Shown: one piece after another, positions 32,419 to 41,665 of the stretch
Position numbering within the stretch: position 1 is the first letter of the stretch
Layout of the letters: every line of letters begins with the position of its first letter
Source: Rhodosporidiobolus odoratus
Taxonomy: Eukaryota > Basidiomycota > Microbotryomycetes > Sporidiobolales > Sporidiobolaceae
Assembly: GCA_034387635.1 (NCBI GenBank)
Contig: JAOANU010000001.1
Location: 744,001-808,000, forward strand
Reading direction: 5' to 3'
DNA length: 64,000 nt
Program-made: the position numbers and the translations under genes
Notes under the pieces: generated by a model
What the model was told of the DNA's origin: nothing
Databases searched by the model: none
What the model saw: only the letters and a program-made list of their open reading frames with translations

Positions 32419-34662
32419 ATGGAAGACAGTGCTTCGAAGACTCCCGCGCATTTCCCGCCCCCGCAACCCTTCCTTCTCTCGATACTTCCCATCCTCCTCT
32501 CGCCCTTCCCCTCCCCACTTCCACCAATCTTACTCGCCAACCCCGCGCGACAAGCCATCCACTACCTTGCACTCAAGCCTGAGGATGAGGCATACTGGAC
32601 AACCGGAACCCAGGACGAGGAGGTGACAACGAGGCGACGAGAGCTGGTCGAAGGTTCGCTCATTTCGGCGAAGCCCAGATCCCGTTTCAGGCAGCAGCGT
32701 GCTAACGTATCTTGCGCTTCAGCCGGAGATTTCGGCGACGTCGTCCTCGGCGACCCTCACTACTCCGTCGACCTCGAAGAAACAAAATGCATAATCCCGC
32801 TGTCTCTCCCTCATTCGTCCGACGTAGGCTCTCTAGGCGTCGTGCTTCTCTGGGAGGACGCGTTACCCCTTAGTACAGCAGCTGAGTTAGCAGCGGACCG
32901 GGCAGAGAAGGCGGAAGAAGAAGAAGAAGATGACACCCGTCCTGGCTGGACTTTCCTCGAGCTGCAAGCCCTTGCCCTCCCGGTGGGAGAGATCAGCACG
33001 CCCGGTACGAACGGCAGAAGACGCCCGAGCTGGTACCCCACGCTCACCGAAGCGGTCGACGCTGCGACTTCCTCTCTTCACTCGCTGACTGCCCCTTCCA
33101 TCCGGAACTCGATTCCGGAGCTGCTCGAGTTCCAGCGCAACTCGCCCGGCTTCGGCAGCCGCAACCCGCCCGACCCTCCCTCAGCCTTCTCTCTGAGCGA
33201 CCCGGAGCAAGAGGCTGAAGGACCGGAGACAGCGGAAACGAAGGGCAAAAAGAAGAAGACACCGGGCGAGATGGAGGATGGGAATGGTGCTGCTACTCCC
33301 GGCGCTTACGGCACCGCCGACGATTTCTGGGACGGTTGGAGCGAGGATGAAGATGAAGGTAGTGTAGGTCAGGTAGACCTTCATGAGCAGCAGGAGAAGA
33401 ACGACGACGCCGCTTACTGGAACTCGTACGGGGATAGTCAGATCGGCGAGGAACCAGAGGCCAACCACACCGACCCAGTCACTTCCCCCGCCATATCTCA
33501 AGTCTCCCAACCTGCGTCGCCAAATCCTGGCCGCGATCGCTCTGCCACCATCACGCCTGCCAACGCCTCTTCCCCGTCTTCCCCCTCTATCTCTCAGTCT
33601 CTCTCGCCTGCTCCCTCTCTCGCTCCGCCCACTCAACCCGGCGAGCACCTATACTTCTCTTCGCTCTTGCCCCCCCTCTCGCCGTCCCACTTCGGCATCT
33701 CACCGACTCAACCAGACCCAAATCGGTCGCGTTTCTCCACTTCCACAATGTCACTATACTCGACACAGACGCCGCACGTCGGACCTGACGACTCCCCGCC
33801 TCTCAATAGTCAGTCACCACAGAATTGGCATGCGCGGCGAGCAAGCGACGTGACCAAGACGCTTCCGTCCCATCCCACGTCGCCTGTCAAATCGTTATCG
33901 AGCGAAGCTTCTCCGCCGTCGACATCGCCCCGAGCCACTTCCTCCCCTTCCACCGCCAGTGTGAGCTCATCCCCGAAACCTAATTACCTAGCCAACTCTA
34001 CCTCCGCCTTGTCCAAAGCGCTTCCTCCGGCGCCTCTCAATCTGCAGGCTTCGCCTCCTCGGGCCAGCAAGCTTCAAAAGGGCCCTCCTACGCCAATCAC
34101 CCTCACTCACTCACTCATCGCCCCATCCAACATCCCTCTTTCGCCCCGCTCGCCCCGGTCGCCTTCCGCTGTCGACAAGCCCCACCCCTTGTTACCGGGA
34201 TCAAGCTACTTCCCTCTGCGCACTCCGCCGACGAGCTCCGCCTCCGCCTTCACTTCTCCCTCGAACGCCGGCACAAATGGCATGCGCGGCACCCCACCCG
34301 GTCCCGGTCTCCGACCATCTTTCGCCCCACCAGCTACGCCCGCTTTTCCCACTCGAGGTCGACTCGGTAGTCTCGATTTTTCGACATCCGCCAGCTCTAG
34401 CGTTCTCCGTACACCCCTTGACGGTGCTCCGAACGGTTCACCAGTGAGCAGTGCTGCCTACGCTTCACCCGCTTTGAATGGCAGTAACGACGCGGTCGAG
34501 GTTCTCGCTGCGGACGACTTGGGCGGTAAGGAAACGGACGCGCTGCGCTTTGCTCTTGCTGGAGTTTGGGCGCTGTACAGTCGGGATGCGAGGACACCGC
34601 AGGAAAGGGAGGAGAAGAGGAGGATGTGGGAGAGGGTTTCGGGGGAGGTGGTGAGAAGTTAA
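32419..34662 (+). CDS. Disordered protein of unknown function
   Basis: The first in-frame ATG is at 32419 (MEDSASKTPAHFPPPQ). A hydrophobic, Pro-broken stretch follows (LLSILPILLSPFPSPLPP), then a short folded-looking region (ARQAIHYLALKPEDEAYW). A probable 69-nt intron (32654-32722) has a TGCTAACG branch site and CTTCAG acceptor; its length keeps the frame open, so a naive translation would include it. After it come AGDFGDVVLGDPHYSVDLEE and LGVVLLWEDALPL, an acidic run, a SEDEDEGS patch, and several hundred Ser/Pro-rich residues. The end, ALRFALAGVWALYSR to RRMWERVSGEVVRS, is predicted helical. Family not recognised. About 725 residues if the intron is removed. Confidence 0.65.
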   Translation: MEDSASKTPAHFPPPQPFLLSILPILLSPFPSPLPPILLANPARQAIHYLALKPEDEAYWTTGTQDEEVTTRRRELVEGSLISAKPRSRFRQQRANVSCASAGDFGDVVLGDPHYSVDLEETKCIIPLSLPHSSDVGSLGVVLLWEDALPLSTAAELAADRAEKAEEEEEDDTRPGWTFLELQALALPVGEISTPGTNGRRRPSWYPTLTEAVDAATSSLHSLTAPSIRNSIPELLEFQRNSPGFGSRNPPDPPSAFSLSDPEQEAEGPETAETKGKKKKTPGEMEDGNGAATPGAYGTADDFWDGWSEDEDEGSVGQVDLHEQQEKNDDAAYWNSYGDSQIGEEPEANHTDPVTSPAISQVSQPASPNPGRDRSATITPANASSPSSPSISQSLSPAPSLAPPTQPGEHLYFSSLLPPLSPSHFGISPTQPDPNRSRFSTSTMSLYSTQTPHVGPDDSPPLNSQSPQNWHARRASDVTKTLPSHPTSPVKSLSSEASPPSTSPRATSSPSTASVSSSPKPNYLANSTSALSKALPPAPLNLQASPPRASKLQKGPPTPITLTHSLIAPSNIPLSPRSPRSPSAVDKPHPLLPGSSYFPLRTPPTSSASAFTSPSNAGTNGMRGTPPGPGLRPSFAPPATPAFPTRGRLGSLDFSTSASSSVLRTPLDGAPNGSPVSSAAYASPALNGSNDAVEVLAADDLGGKETDALRFALAGVWALYSRDARTPQEREEKRRMWERVSGEVVRS

Positions 34663-35387
34663 GGGGTCTCGAGGGTAGAAGCAGCCACATGAGCATGGTC
34701 TTGTATCGAGGGAGTCGCAACGCAATCAGCACGCAGCCTGTCGAGAGCAAGGCGCAGGAAAACGAGTTTGAGAAGGTCATATATTCATACTATCGTTCGT
34801 CTCCGTTTCGCTCGCGAGCAGCTGGCAATCAGACTGTTTGGCGACTGCTCGGCCGACAGACTGACTTACAGAGTATAGCAGCTCCATAAACCAGTTACAG
34901 CCACATAGCTGCTTCCTTTTCCCGTTTTCATCACTTTTCCTCTGCTGATGAGTTGCACTACTCGATGTTTCCCCCGTCGTCTGCCCCGCGTTCATTCTTT
35001 CCTGGACTACGAGCTCACCATGCTCGTCGCACTGATCCTCTCACGATGAGAATAGTCAGTGTAATTTTAAATCGGCCGGCGCGTCTGTGATGGTCACAGA
35101 AGGTTTCGTGGGATGCCAGCCTCTCTGCATTATGGAACACTCGCCGCTGGTGCGCAATGCTCAGAAGATAGCTTGTAAGCGTAGACTAAGCTCGAAGATA
35201 GATGGGGCAGCTGGATCTGGACTCCGGAACAGCGAGAACCTAGAAGAAAGGCGTCGGGGCAGGCTGCCTTTAAGCTATAGACTCTGTGCAGTTGTACGTG
35301 TACTTCAAGGTTGGCGAAGATGCTACACTCAGTACTGTAGACCATTGTGCAATCCATAGGTGCTGAGACGTCGCATCCCTGAGAGAC
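34663..35387. other. Intergenic region left of the MITE-like element
   Basis: This is the 3' flank of the preceding gene. Short frames only; I see no gene or RNA. Confidence 0.45.
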
Positions 35388-35389
35388 TA

Positions 35390-35991
35390 GGCGTACGCAA
35401 CAATCTTCGCCGGTTTCGTTCACTTCTCAGAATTAAAGTGAAAAGTGACTTCTGACCGGGTTTCACTTTCTAGCTGTTGTTGCGTAGAGCGAAACACACT
35501 TTCTGCTCGCCTCACTTTCAAGGCCGGCTGCCCGCTTCTGTCCCGCTCTCCTACGCCTTACGCAATGTCAGACTGCTTGTTACACGCTCGCACGGCCACT
35601 GGAGACCGAAGCAAGACCGTAGAGCTCCAATAGAGCATGTTAGCTGACACCTACTCCTCCTGCCGCGCCCTCAACTCACGATCTCGCGCTCTGCCACCAT
35701 CTTGAGACACTCCGACGCTGCCGTCACCGCCTGTAGTTGCGATGTTGGGAGGCGGTTGAAACATGTCGTGAGAGGGCTAAGAGGCGTGGGCGGCGTGGGC
35801 GTTACAAAGTGAAAAGTGAAAAGTGAACAGGCGGCTACCGGACCCTCAGTTCTGACGCCCGGAACGGCGACGAGCACTTTTCAGAATAAGTGAACAGTCG
35901 GCACTTTCAGATCTGCCGCTGCATTTCTGCGTAGTCACTTGTCACTTTATTCTGACCCGTCCAAAAAGTGAAAAAGATTGTTGCGTACCCC
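35390..35991. mobile_element. MITE-like non-autonomous DNA transposon with TA duplication
   Basis: The left end (35390 onward) reads GGCGTACGCAACAATCTT. The reverse complement of the right end (35991 backward) reads GGGGTACGCAACAATCTT, 17 of 18 identical. After about 20 diverged bases both arms resume similarity with TCAGAAT, then AAAGTGA and AAGTGAC. Both ends are flanked by TA (35388-35389 and 35992-35993), the target duplication expected for Tc1/mariner-type elements. Several AAGTGA motifs lie inside, including a triplicate at about 35804-35827. No transposase-like frame is present in the 602 bp, so the element is non-autonomous. Family placement is inference from the TA duplication; no autonomous partner is in the window. 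Confidence 0.7.
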
Positions 35992-35993
35992 TA

Positions 35994-36624
35994 CTGTCAG
36001 AAATGAGGCTAGCCCGCTTTTTTTTGTGTTTTTGGCTCTCATCACATCTCCACTGGTAAGTTCAGGTGTGGAGTAAGCGATTGACCACACACCCGACCTT
36101 GCAATGTTACCAGGCTGCTCACTTGAGCCATTCTCTCCTGCTACTTGTTCGTTTCCTGCAAGCTGTCCGGCAGGAATCCCGTTCTCATCGGCTGCAGGAG
36201 TGCGATCATTTCTGCTATCGGGAGAGAGCATTACCGGCATACGACCCATCTACCGGTACCCCTCTCTACCGCTCACCTCCTCCGATTCCCCTGGAACACT
36301 TCGAACCCTTGCCAACCTCCACTTCACCCGCCAGCTTTGCTACATCAGAGTGGGCGCTGTACACTGACGCAGTAGCTATACAAGGTAAGCTGCAGACTCT
36401 TCGTCCGCTCCCAGAACCGCAGAATGCGTACGAGAGCGGGTCACCCACCTCATCTCTTGCCGGACCAGGGCGGCTCAATCTCTACACATAGAGCTACAGA
36501 ACGCTTCAAACTGACCTGGGACTGGTACAATACGCCTACAGACCCTATACTAGCTCTTACTGCCTTCACCAAGCCACCCTCGCTGTTGTTCAGCTCGCCC
36601 TGTATCCCCCCTCCCCACTCCCTC
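35994..36624. other. Region upstream of the PHD-finger gene
   Basis: This is the 5' flank of the PHD gene. Short frames on both strands lack motifs. An alternative in-frame ATG of the PHD gene lies at 36424 and would extend the protein by 67 residues. Confidence 0.45.
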
Positions 36625-39600
36625 ATGGAGCACTCCATCACCCGCAACTCTCGCAACTCTTTTACTTCTACTACCTCATCCAACTCCACCTACTTCTCTC
36701 CACTACTCCCTTCGCCTACCTCCGCTCAAGACGCATCGTTTCATCCCTTCCAGCACCTCCCGTCCTCCCGTTCTTCCCTTTCGAGCCTCTCTTCTTCCCG
36801 TCACACCTCGCCTGACTACTCGACCGCTTCAATGGGGCCCAGTCATGTGCAGGCGGATGCTCAGGCTTCGACATCCAAGCCGCGGAGGGAGCGTCAAACT
36901 CGTCTTCAAGAGCATCTCCGCACTGTCAAGGGGTCGAGGGGAATGTCGCCCGCTGCATCGGCAAAGATGACCGACGCTCCAGCCCCCACCTTCACCTCCG
37001 GTCGACCTAGGCGAAAGGCGGCCACACGAGTGGTCATGCAAGAGGTTGGGTCCGATAGCGAGGACGAGGGGGACCGCTACGAAGCGGGAGAGGAAGACGA
37101 GGAAGCCTTCGAGGAAGAGGTGGAAGAGAAGCCGAGGCAGCGTCGGGGGAGGCGAGCGGCGCCAGCGAAGCGCTCTGTCAGCGTCGAGGATTCCGTCCCT
37201 GTCGCCAGATCGACTGCTCGCAAATCGCCAGCGAAGCAGCCGAACAAACGCCAGCGGGAGATCAGCAATCTCAGCATTGATGTTGACACGATGAACGAAC
37301 TTGAGGTGCAACAGCGTTTGCAGCGAGAGAAGGAAGAGCTTATGGCTCGGCTGGCGCAGCATGGGTGCGTTGCTCCTCTCGTCTTCATTTGCTGCCATGA
37401 GCACCTACTGACAAATCCTTCTTGGCCTCGTAGTATTAATCCGCAAGCCGACGTGCTCGACCGCGCTTTGCGCTCCATAGCCGACTCAAATCAGCAGCTT
37501 ACGGTCGAGTCGTTCTTGGCCGTCCTCTCGTCGCTCGACACGAAGAGTTCGCCTATCGAATCGAAGCCTGTCTCGCTGGCTCCAGCTCCTCTATCCCTGC
37601 ATGTCTCCCCGCCCTCGCAGCAGAAGGCGATGTCATTCAATACCCTCGAATCGCCCAGTACTCCCACAACCGCGGATCGTCCGAAGTTCGCCTTTCCCTC
37701 ACCGCCTCGCAATGCTTTCGCCGGCATGCCTATCGCCCTCCTTCCGCCCCCGCCCAGCCAGCCGTCTCTTCTGCCGTCGCAATCCCTCTTCCGCGACGCT
37801 TCAGCCCCTTCGCACCAGCGTCACCCCAAGCCTACACCAAGCCGCACCAATCGCCTCGCCGCTTTTGCCGTGCGCTCACAATCCTCACCGTCTATCCCCA
37901 CACTCGGATCGAAGCTACCCGTGCCAGCACCGCTGGCGTCGGCTACGTCGCCGAGCCACTCGCATACTTCCGCCTCGGCTGCACAAGGACTCGTCGCCAC
38001 GTCTATCAACGGAATGGGCCGGGTCGCGCTCTCTCGCCGCACCCTCTTCGGTCAGCCTGCCCCGGGCCAGTCGACCAGCCTGTCCAGTCCGGTTCGCTCT
38101 CAGCAGAAATCGACGCCCCATTCCGCCATCGCTTCTTCCGTTGATCGTCACTCCGCCAGCGCTTTACCCGGCCTTCCTCGTCATGCACAGAAGTCTCGCG
38201 GCGGTGCCAGTACCGATCGTTTGAGCAAGTTGCAGTCTTGGCTCGACGATGACGACGATGAGCCGGCGGAGAAGGATTCCCAAAATGGCGGTGCTGCGAG
38301 CGACGCTGCCGCTGTCATCAGGGCCAAGATGGCTAGCAAGGTCGACGCTCTTCCTATACCCCCCACATCGCTGCCTGAACTGCCGAGCAACCTGGTCACG
38401 CCGAAGAAGGAGGCCGATGAGGGAGCCAGAGTGCGCGTCGCCGGCAAGACCATCCAAACTCTGCGCAGTTCGCAGAAGCGCCATCGCGAGGAAGAGGAGG
38501 AGGTCAGCGAGCATCAATCGCCGGAGCTCGAGCCACAGGTACCGACCACGAGGAGCGCGGCGAAGGGCAAGCACAAGGCTTCGTCAAAATGCCTTTGCGG
38601 CCAATCAGCAGATGAAGACCTCGATGCGCCGCGCTGCGTCGACTGCGGCGTTCCCTATCACCTCGGTTGCCTCAATGTCGCCTCTGCGGCGCAGCTTCCG
38701 ACGAGCTGGGCATGCGAACGCTGCTCCGACATCGACGTCGCCTCGCAAGTACAGCAGCAGCAGAGAACGCCACCACTCTCCGCTAAACGCGTCCGTATTG
38801 GCACGACTTCAACTCCGGTACTAGGGCAAGAACCGACTTTCGTCACGGCGGCCTTCTCTCCCGCACCTCGCCGTAACAACGACTTCTCCGACTGCGCAGA
38901 CATCGCCCTTGCGCCGTCACCTATGCACTCGCCGATCCGCCCGTACAAGACGCTCTCTACTGTCGCACATCCGACGAGTCCGCACTCTTCAGCGAAGGTT
39001 CTCATCCCCACCACTCCCCGCTTTGGCGAAGCCAGCCTGGTTAATCCGAGCGACTATTCTCCTCACTCTCCCCTCGCCTTCCGTCAGCGTCGCGCTCGCA
39101 TCGCCTCGAACGGTGGCGCTTTCTCCGAACTCCTTAACGGAGGATGGGGCGAGACCTCTGCTTTCGATGCGGCAACGAACGTCGACTACCACCCTGGTAC
39201 TCCTTCGCAACACCATGCTGCACCTTCATGGAGCGATGTGACAATGACGCCGTCTCGTGCTCTGTCCTCCTCTGTTCACGCCACCCCTGGCACGGCCGGT
39301 AGTGCTCACTCCGCTTTCTTCGATTCACCATTCATGTCGCACGGTCGTCGGCCTTCCTTCAGCCTGTCTGGGGGTCACCTCCGCACTCCATCACACTCCG
39401 ACTTCTTCTCGTCCCTCGACTCGCACTCGCACTCGCACCACCACCTCGCGCAATCCGCTCCCCCACTCTCGTCTCGCCTTTTCGCTCATGCCGAGCACGA
39501 CTCGCCTTACTCCGCCGCACTTGCCCCATCGCCCTCCTACCGCCCTAACAGCCCGCTCAACCCTCGCCGTATCCCCTCTGGTCAATCTGTACCCAACCAC

Positions 39601-39903
39601 CACCGTCGCATGTCGTCCAGCTTCGGTTTCGGCTTAAGCAATGGTTCTGCTTCAGCAGGCACGGGAGGACGGCTTGGCGGACCGTGGTCGCCTACCCCGG
39701 CGCATGCGATGCTGCCCCCAACCATGCTTGGAGGTCATGAGAGGCGTCCGTCGAGCGTCGGTATGAAGGTCACTCAGTCCATGCCTGGTTTGAGAGGCTT
39801 CGATGGACAGGAACTCGATGGTCCGTTCTCTCCTCCTTTCTTCCTCCAGCGAGACAGTGAACTGACTGCTCTCTTGTTCGCACCTGCAGAGCTCCCTTTC
39901 TAA
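36625..39903 (+). CDS. PHD-finger protein, probably chromatin-associated
   Basis: The chosen start is the ATG at 36625 (MEHSITRNSRNSF); an upstream in-frame ATG at 36424 adds an unconserved-looking leader. One intron (37365-37433, GTGCGT to CGTAG) joins ARLAQHG to INPQADVLDRALRSI. The middle carries a basic AT-hook-like patch (SGRPRRKAATR), acidic runs (DSEDEGDRYEAGEEDEEAF), a helical LEVQQRLQREKEELMARL segment, and long Ser/Pro regions. A PHD zinc finger reads CLCGQSADEDLDAPRCVDCG, then VPYHLGCLN and WACERC (C4HC3 spacing). The tail is Ser/His/Pro-rich with DSHSHSHHH. PHD fingers read histone H3 tails, so a nuclear role in transcription is likely. The target and complex are unknown. Roughly 1,070 residues. 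Confidence 0.8.
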   Translation: MEHSITRNSRNSFTSTTSSNSTYFSPLLPSPTSAQDASFHPFQHLPSSRSSLSSLSSSRHTSPDYSTASMGPSHVQADAQASTSKPRRERQTRLQEHLRTVKGSRGMSPAASAKMTDAPAPTFTSGRPRRKAATRVVMQEVGSDSEDEGDRYEAGEEDEEAFEEEVEEKPRQRRGRRAAPAKRSVSVEDSVPVARSTARKSPAKQPNKRQREISNLSIDVDTMNELEVQQRLQREKEELMARLAQHGCVAPLVFICCHEHLLTNPSWPRSINPQADVLDRALRSIADSNQQLTVESFLAVLSSLDTKSSPIESKPVSLAPAPLSLHVSPPSQQKAMSFNTLESPSTPTTADRPKFAFPSPPRNAFAGMPIALLPPPPSQPSLLPSQSLFRDASAPSHQRHPKPTPSRTNRLAAFAVRSQSSPSIPTLGSKLPVPAPLASATSPSHSHTSASAAQGLVATSINGMGRVALSRRTLFGQPAPGQSTSLSSPVRSQQKSTPHSAIASSVDRHSASALPGLPRHAQKSRGGASTDRLSKLQSWLDDDDDEPAEKDSQNGGAASDAAAVIRAKMASKVDALPIPPTSLPELPSNLVTPKKEADEGARVRVAGKTIQTLRSSQKRHREEEEEVSEHQSPELEPQVPTTRSAAKGKHKASSKCLCGQSADEDLDAPRCVDCGVPYHLGCLNVASAAQLPTSWACERCSDIDVASQVQQQQRTPPLSAKRVRIGTTSTPVLGQEPTFVTAAFSPAPRRNNDFSDCADIALAPSPMHSPIRPYKTLSTVAHPTSPHSSAKVLIPTTPRFGEASLVNPSDYSPHSPLAFRQRRARIASNGGAFSELLNGGWGETSAFDAATNVDYHPGTPSQHHAAPSWSDVTMTPSRALSSSVHATPGTAGSAHSAFFDSPFMSHGRRPSFSLSGGHLRTPSHSDFFSSLDSHSHSHHHLAQSAPPLSSRLFAHAEHDSPYSAALAPSPSYRPNSPLNPRRIPSGQSVPNHHRRMSSSFGFGLSNGSASAGTGGRLGGPWSPTPAHAMLPPTMLGGHERRPSSVGMKVTQSMPGLRGFDGQELDGPFSPPFFLQRDSELTALLFAPAELPF

Positions 39904-40338
39904 GCACGTGCACTCACCACTGTCGGCCACTATGTACATACCCCTTCGGCATTGTCCTCGTTGTTTATGCCTGTTTATGGCCTATAACAAAAGTACCCTT
40001 CGCGTCGTTTGCCCCTTCGCCGCTTCCTGCTCCCTTTGCCCATGTTCTGTCACCCTCCCACTGTCCATGCCACGCTTGCTGTATTCCTCTCGTCTTTGCA
40101 GTCGGTTTTCTCGTCGTTATCCCTTCCTCTCTTCTCTACTCTAGTCGTGTCTACTCAGCCTGAACACTCCACATCGTGCTTTAAAGAGGTTTTTCTGTCG
40201 GGTTTACGGGGCAATGAAATCAGTTTAAGCCTACCTCGAGCCTGTGAGAGAAAGGCCACTCGATTACGCTCGAGCAATGTCACGCTAGTGATAGTGACAA
40301 CAACATATTGAGAGACAAGACAGGTATGTTCGTTCTCA
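39904..40338. other. Convergent 3' region
   Basis: These 435 bp separate the PHD gene stop and the NFKBIL1-like stop. They are T/C-rich, consistent with two 3' UTRs. Confidence 0.5.
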
Positions 40339-41394
40339 CTAGCTCCTCGCCTTCATGAGCTCGTTGAGTACCTGCGAGACCCTCAACCCGAGCTCCCTTA
40401 CCCGTTCCCGCACGTCCTCCTTCTCCTCCGGTATTCGACCCACCAGTCGCTCGAAGCGATCAGGGTGATACGCAAGGACCGCTTGACGAAGAACGGCTTT
40501 GTGCTTTTCAGAGGGAAGTGAGTCGGGCAGGAGGAAAGTCGATATGGCGGGTGCGGTGAAATCGCTGACTTGAGGCCACGAGAGGGGTGGGAGAGCAAGG
40601 GGAGGATACAGTGGCCAGGGGAAGTCGGTGAAGCGGAGGGGATACGGCGTAGGTGGCTTGCTCGAGCTGGAAGGCTGGAAGTTGTCTGTCAGAGTCGCCG
40701 TTGGCGCGGCTGATGAAGCGGAGGCGGTCGCGGGTTGCTGCAGTCTTTTCCACCCTTCTTCGTATCGCCGTTGAGCCCCTTCCTCTTCCTCCTTATTCTT
40801 CTGCTTCCTCCGCTCCTCAAGCTTTCGTATCCGTTCCCTCTCCTCCCGATTCCGTTTCTCATTCTCCTTCTTCTCCCTCTCCTCCTTAACCTTCTTCTCC
40901 TTCGCCGCCCTCTCTTGTCTCTCTAACTCCTCTTTGTTCCTCATTCGCCAGATCCCCGCCCTGACATATTCAGCATACTCTTCCTCGTCCATCTGAGCCA
41001 GATGGTTCCCAGTACTCCCTTTCTCGAAGCCAGCCGCCGCACCCGCCGCACTACCATAGTAGCTGTTGTACGTCGGCATCTGGCGTGAGAAGAGCTCTTC
41101 TTCGAAGTATCCGACGCCCTGGTCTTGTTGTTCCGCATCCGCGAGGGACTCGAAAAACTCGTCGTCTGTTCTTGTTCTCTTAAGTGCCTGTTCCGGCGGG
41201 AGGGAAGACTCGTCAAACCCCCAGTCGTCGGGTGCCACTGATTGGGAAGAGGCGGCAGGACGGTGACGAGGTGGGGTGAGGGATTCTTGTTCGCGGTCTC
41301 TGCGGTGTTTGCGGCGGGATTTTCGAGAGGCGCGGGCTTGGGCTGAGAGGACGGCTTCGTCGGAGAACTTTGAATCCTTCATGCGGAGTGGCAT
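40339..41394 (-). CDS. NFKBIL1-like protein with HPD-containing C-terminus
   Basis: This is a single-exon frame from the ATG at 41394 (MPLRMKDSKFSDEAVLSAQA) to the stop at 40339, 351 residues. A basic segment (SRKSRRKHRRDREQE) is followed by DDWGFDESSLPPEQAL. Then come DEEEYAEYVRAGIWRMRNKE, a long charged coiled coil (KEELERQERAAKEKKVKEE onward), and a Pro-rich spacer. The C-terminal block reads FPWPLYPPLALPP, then AVLRQAVLAYHPDRFERLVG and VSQVLNELMKA. The AGIWR block, coiled coil and HPDRF block in this order match NF-kappa-B inhibitor-like 1, whose family has been tied to nuclear RNA processing. The ankyrin repeats of the animal protein are absent, as usual in fungi. Head to head with the kinase locus, 271 bp apart. 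Confidence 0.8.
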   Translation of the reverse strand: MPLRMKDSKFSDEAVLSAQARASRKSRRKHRRDREQESLTPPRHRPAASSQSVAPDDWGFDESSLPPEQALKRTRTDDEFFESLADAEQQDQGVGYFEEELFSRQMPTYNSYYGSAAGAAAGFEKGSTGNHLAQMDEEEYAEYVRAGIWRMRNKEELERQERAAKEKKVKEEREKKENEKRNREERERIRKLEERRKQKNKEEEEGAQRRYEEGWKRLQQPATASASSAAPTATLTDNFQPSSSSKPPTPYPLRFTDFPWPLYPPLALPPLSWPQVSDFTAPAISTFLLPDSLPSEKHKAVLRQAVLAYHPDRFERLVGRIPEEKEDVRERVRELGLRVSQVLNELMKARS

Positions 41395-41665
41395 GGTCGC
41401 CTAAGGGGGTTTGATGAGTTGTATATGGAGGATGTGATGATGAGGGAGAGCTGCAAGGAAGAAGGAGTCAGCAAGCGGCGTTAGGAATATTCGAGGCGTG
41501 GTACGAGGATGGTTACAGAGAGCCTTACTACCCTTACGTTCTAGCTGTTGGTATCAGCGAGACGTCAGGCAATGAGAGTTGTTTCTCCTTCTCTCGCTTC
41601 GAATCCTCCTGCTTCGACCCTCGATCAACTCATAGCGCCAGAGCGATGAGTCCGACGCACTACAG

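Noticed and set aside
36424..36624. Upstream ATG of the PHD gene
   Set aside because: In frame, but the added 67 residues are unlike the rest. The ATG at 36625 begins the Ser-rich body; kept as an alternative start only.
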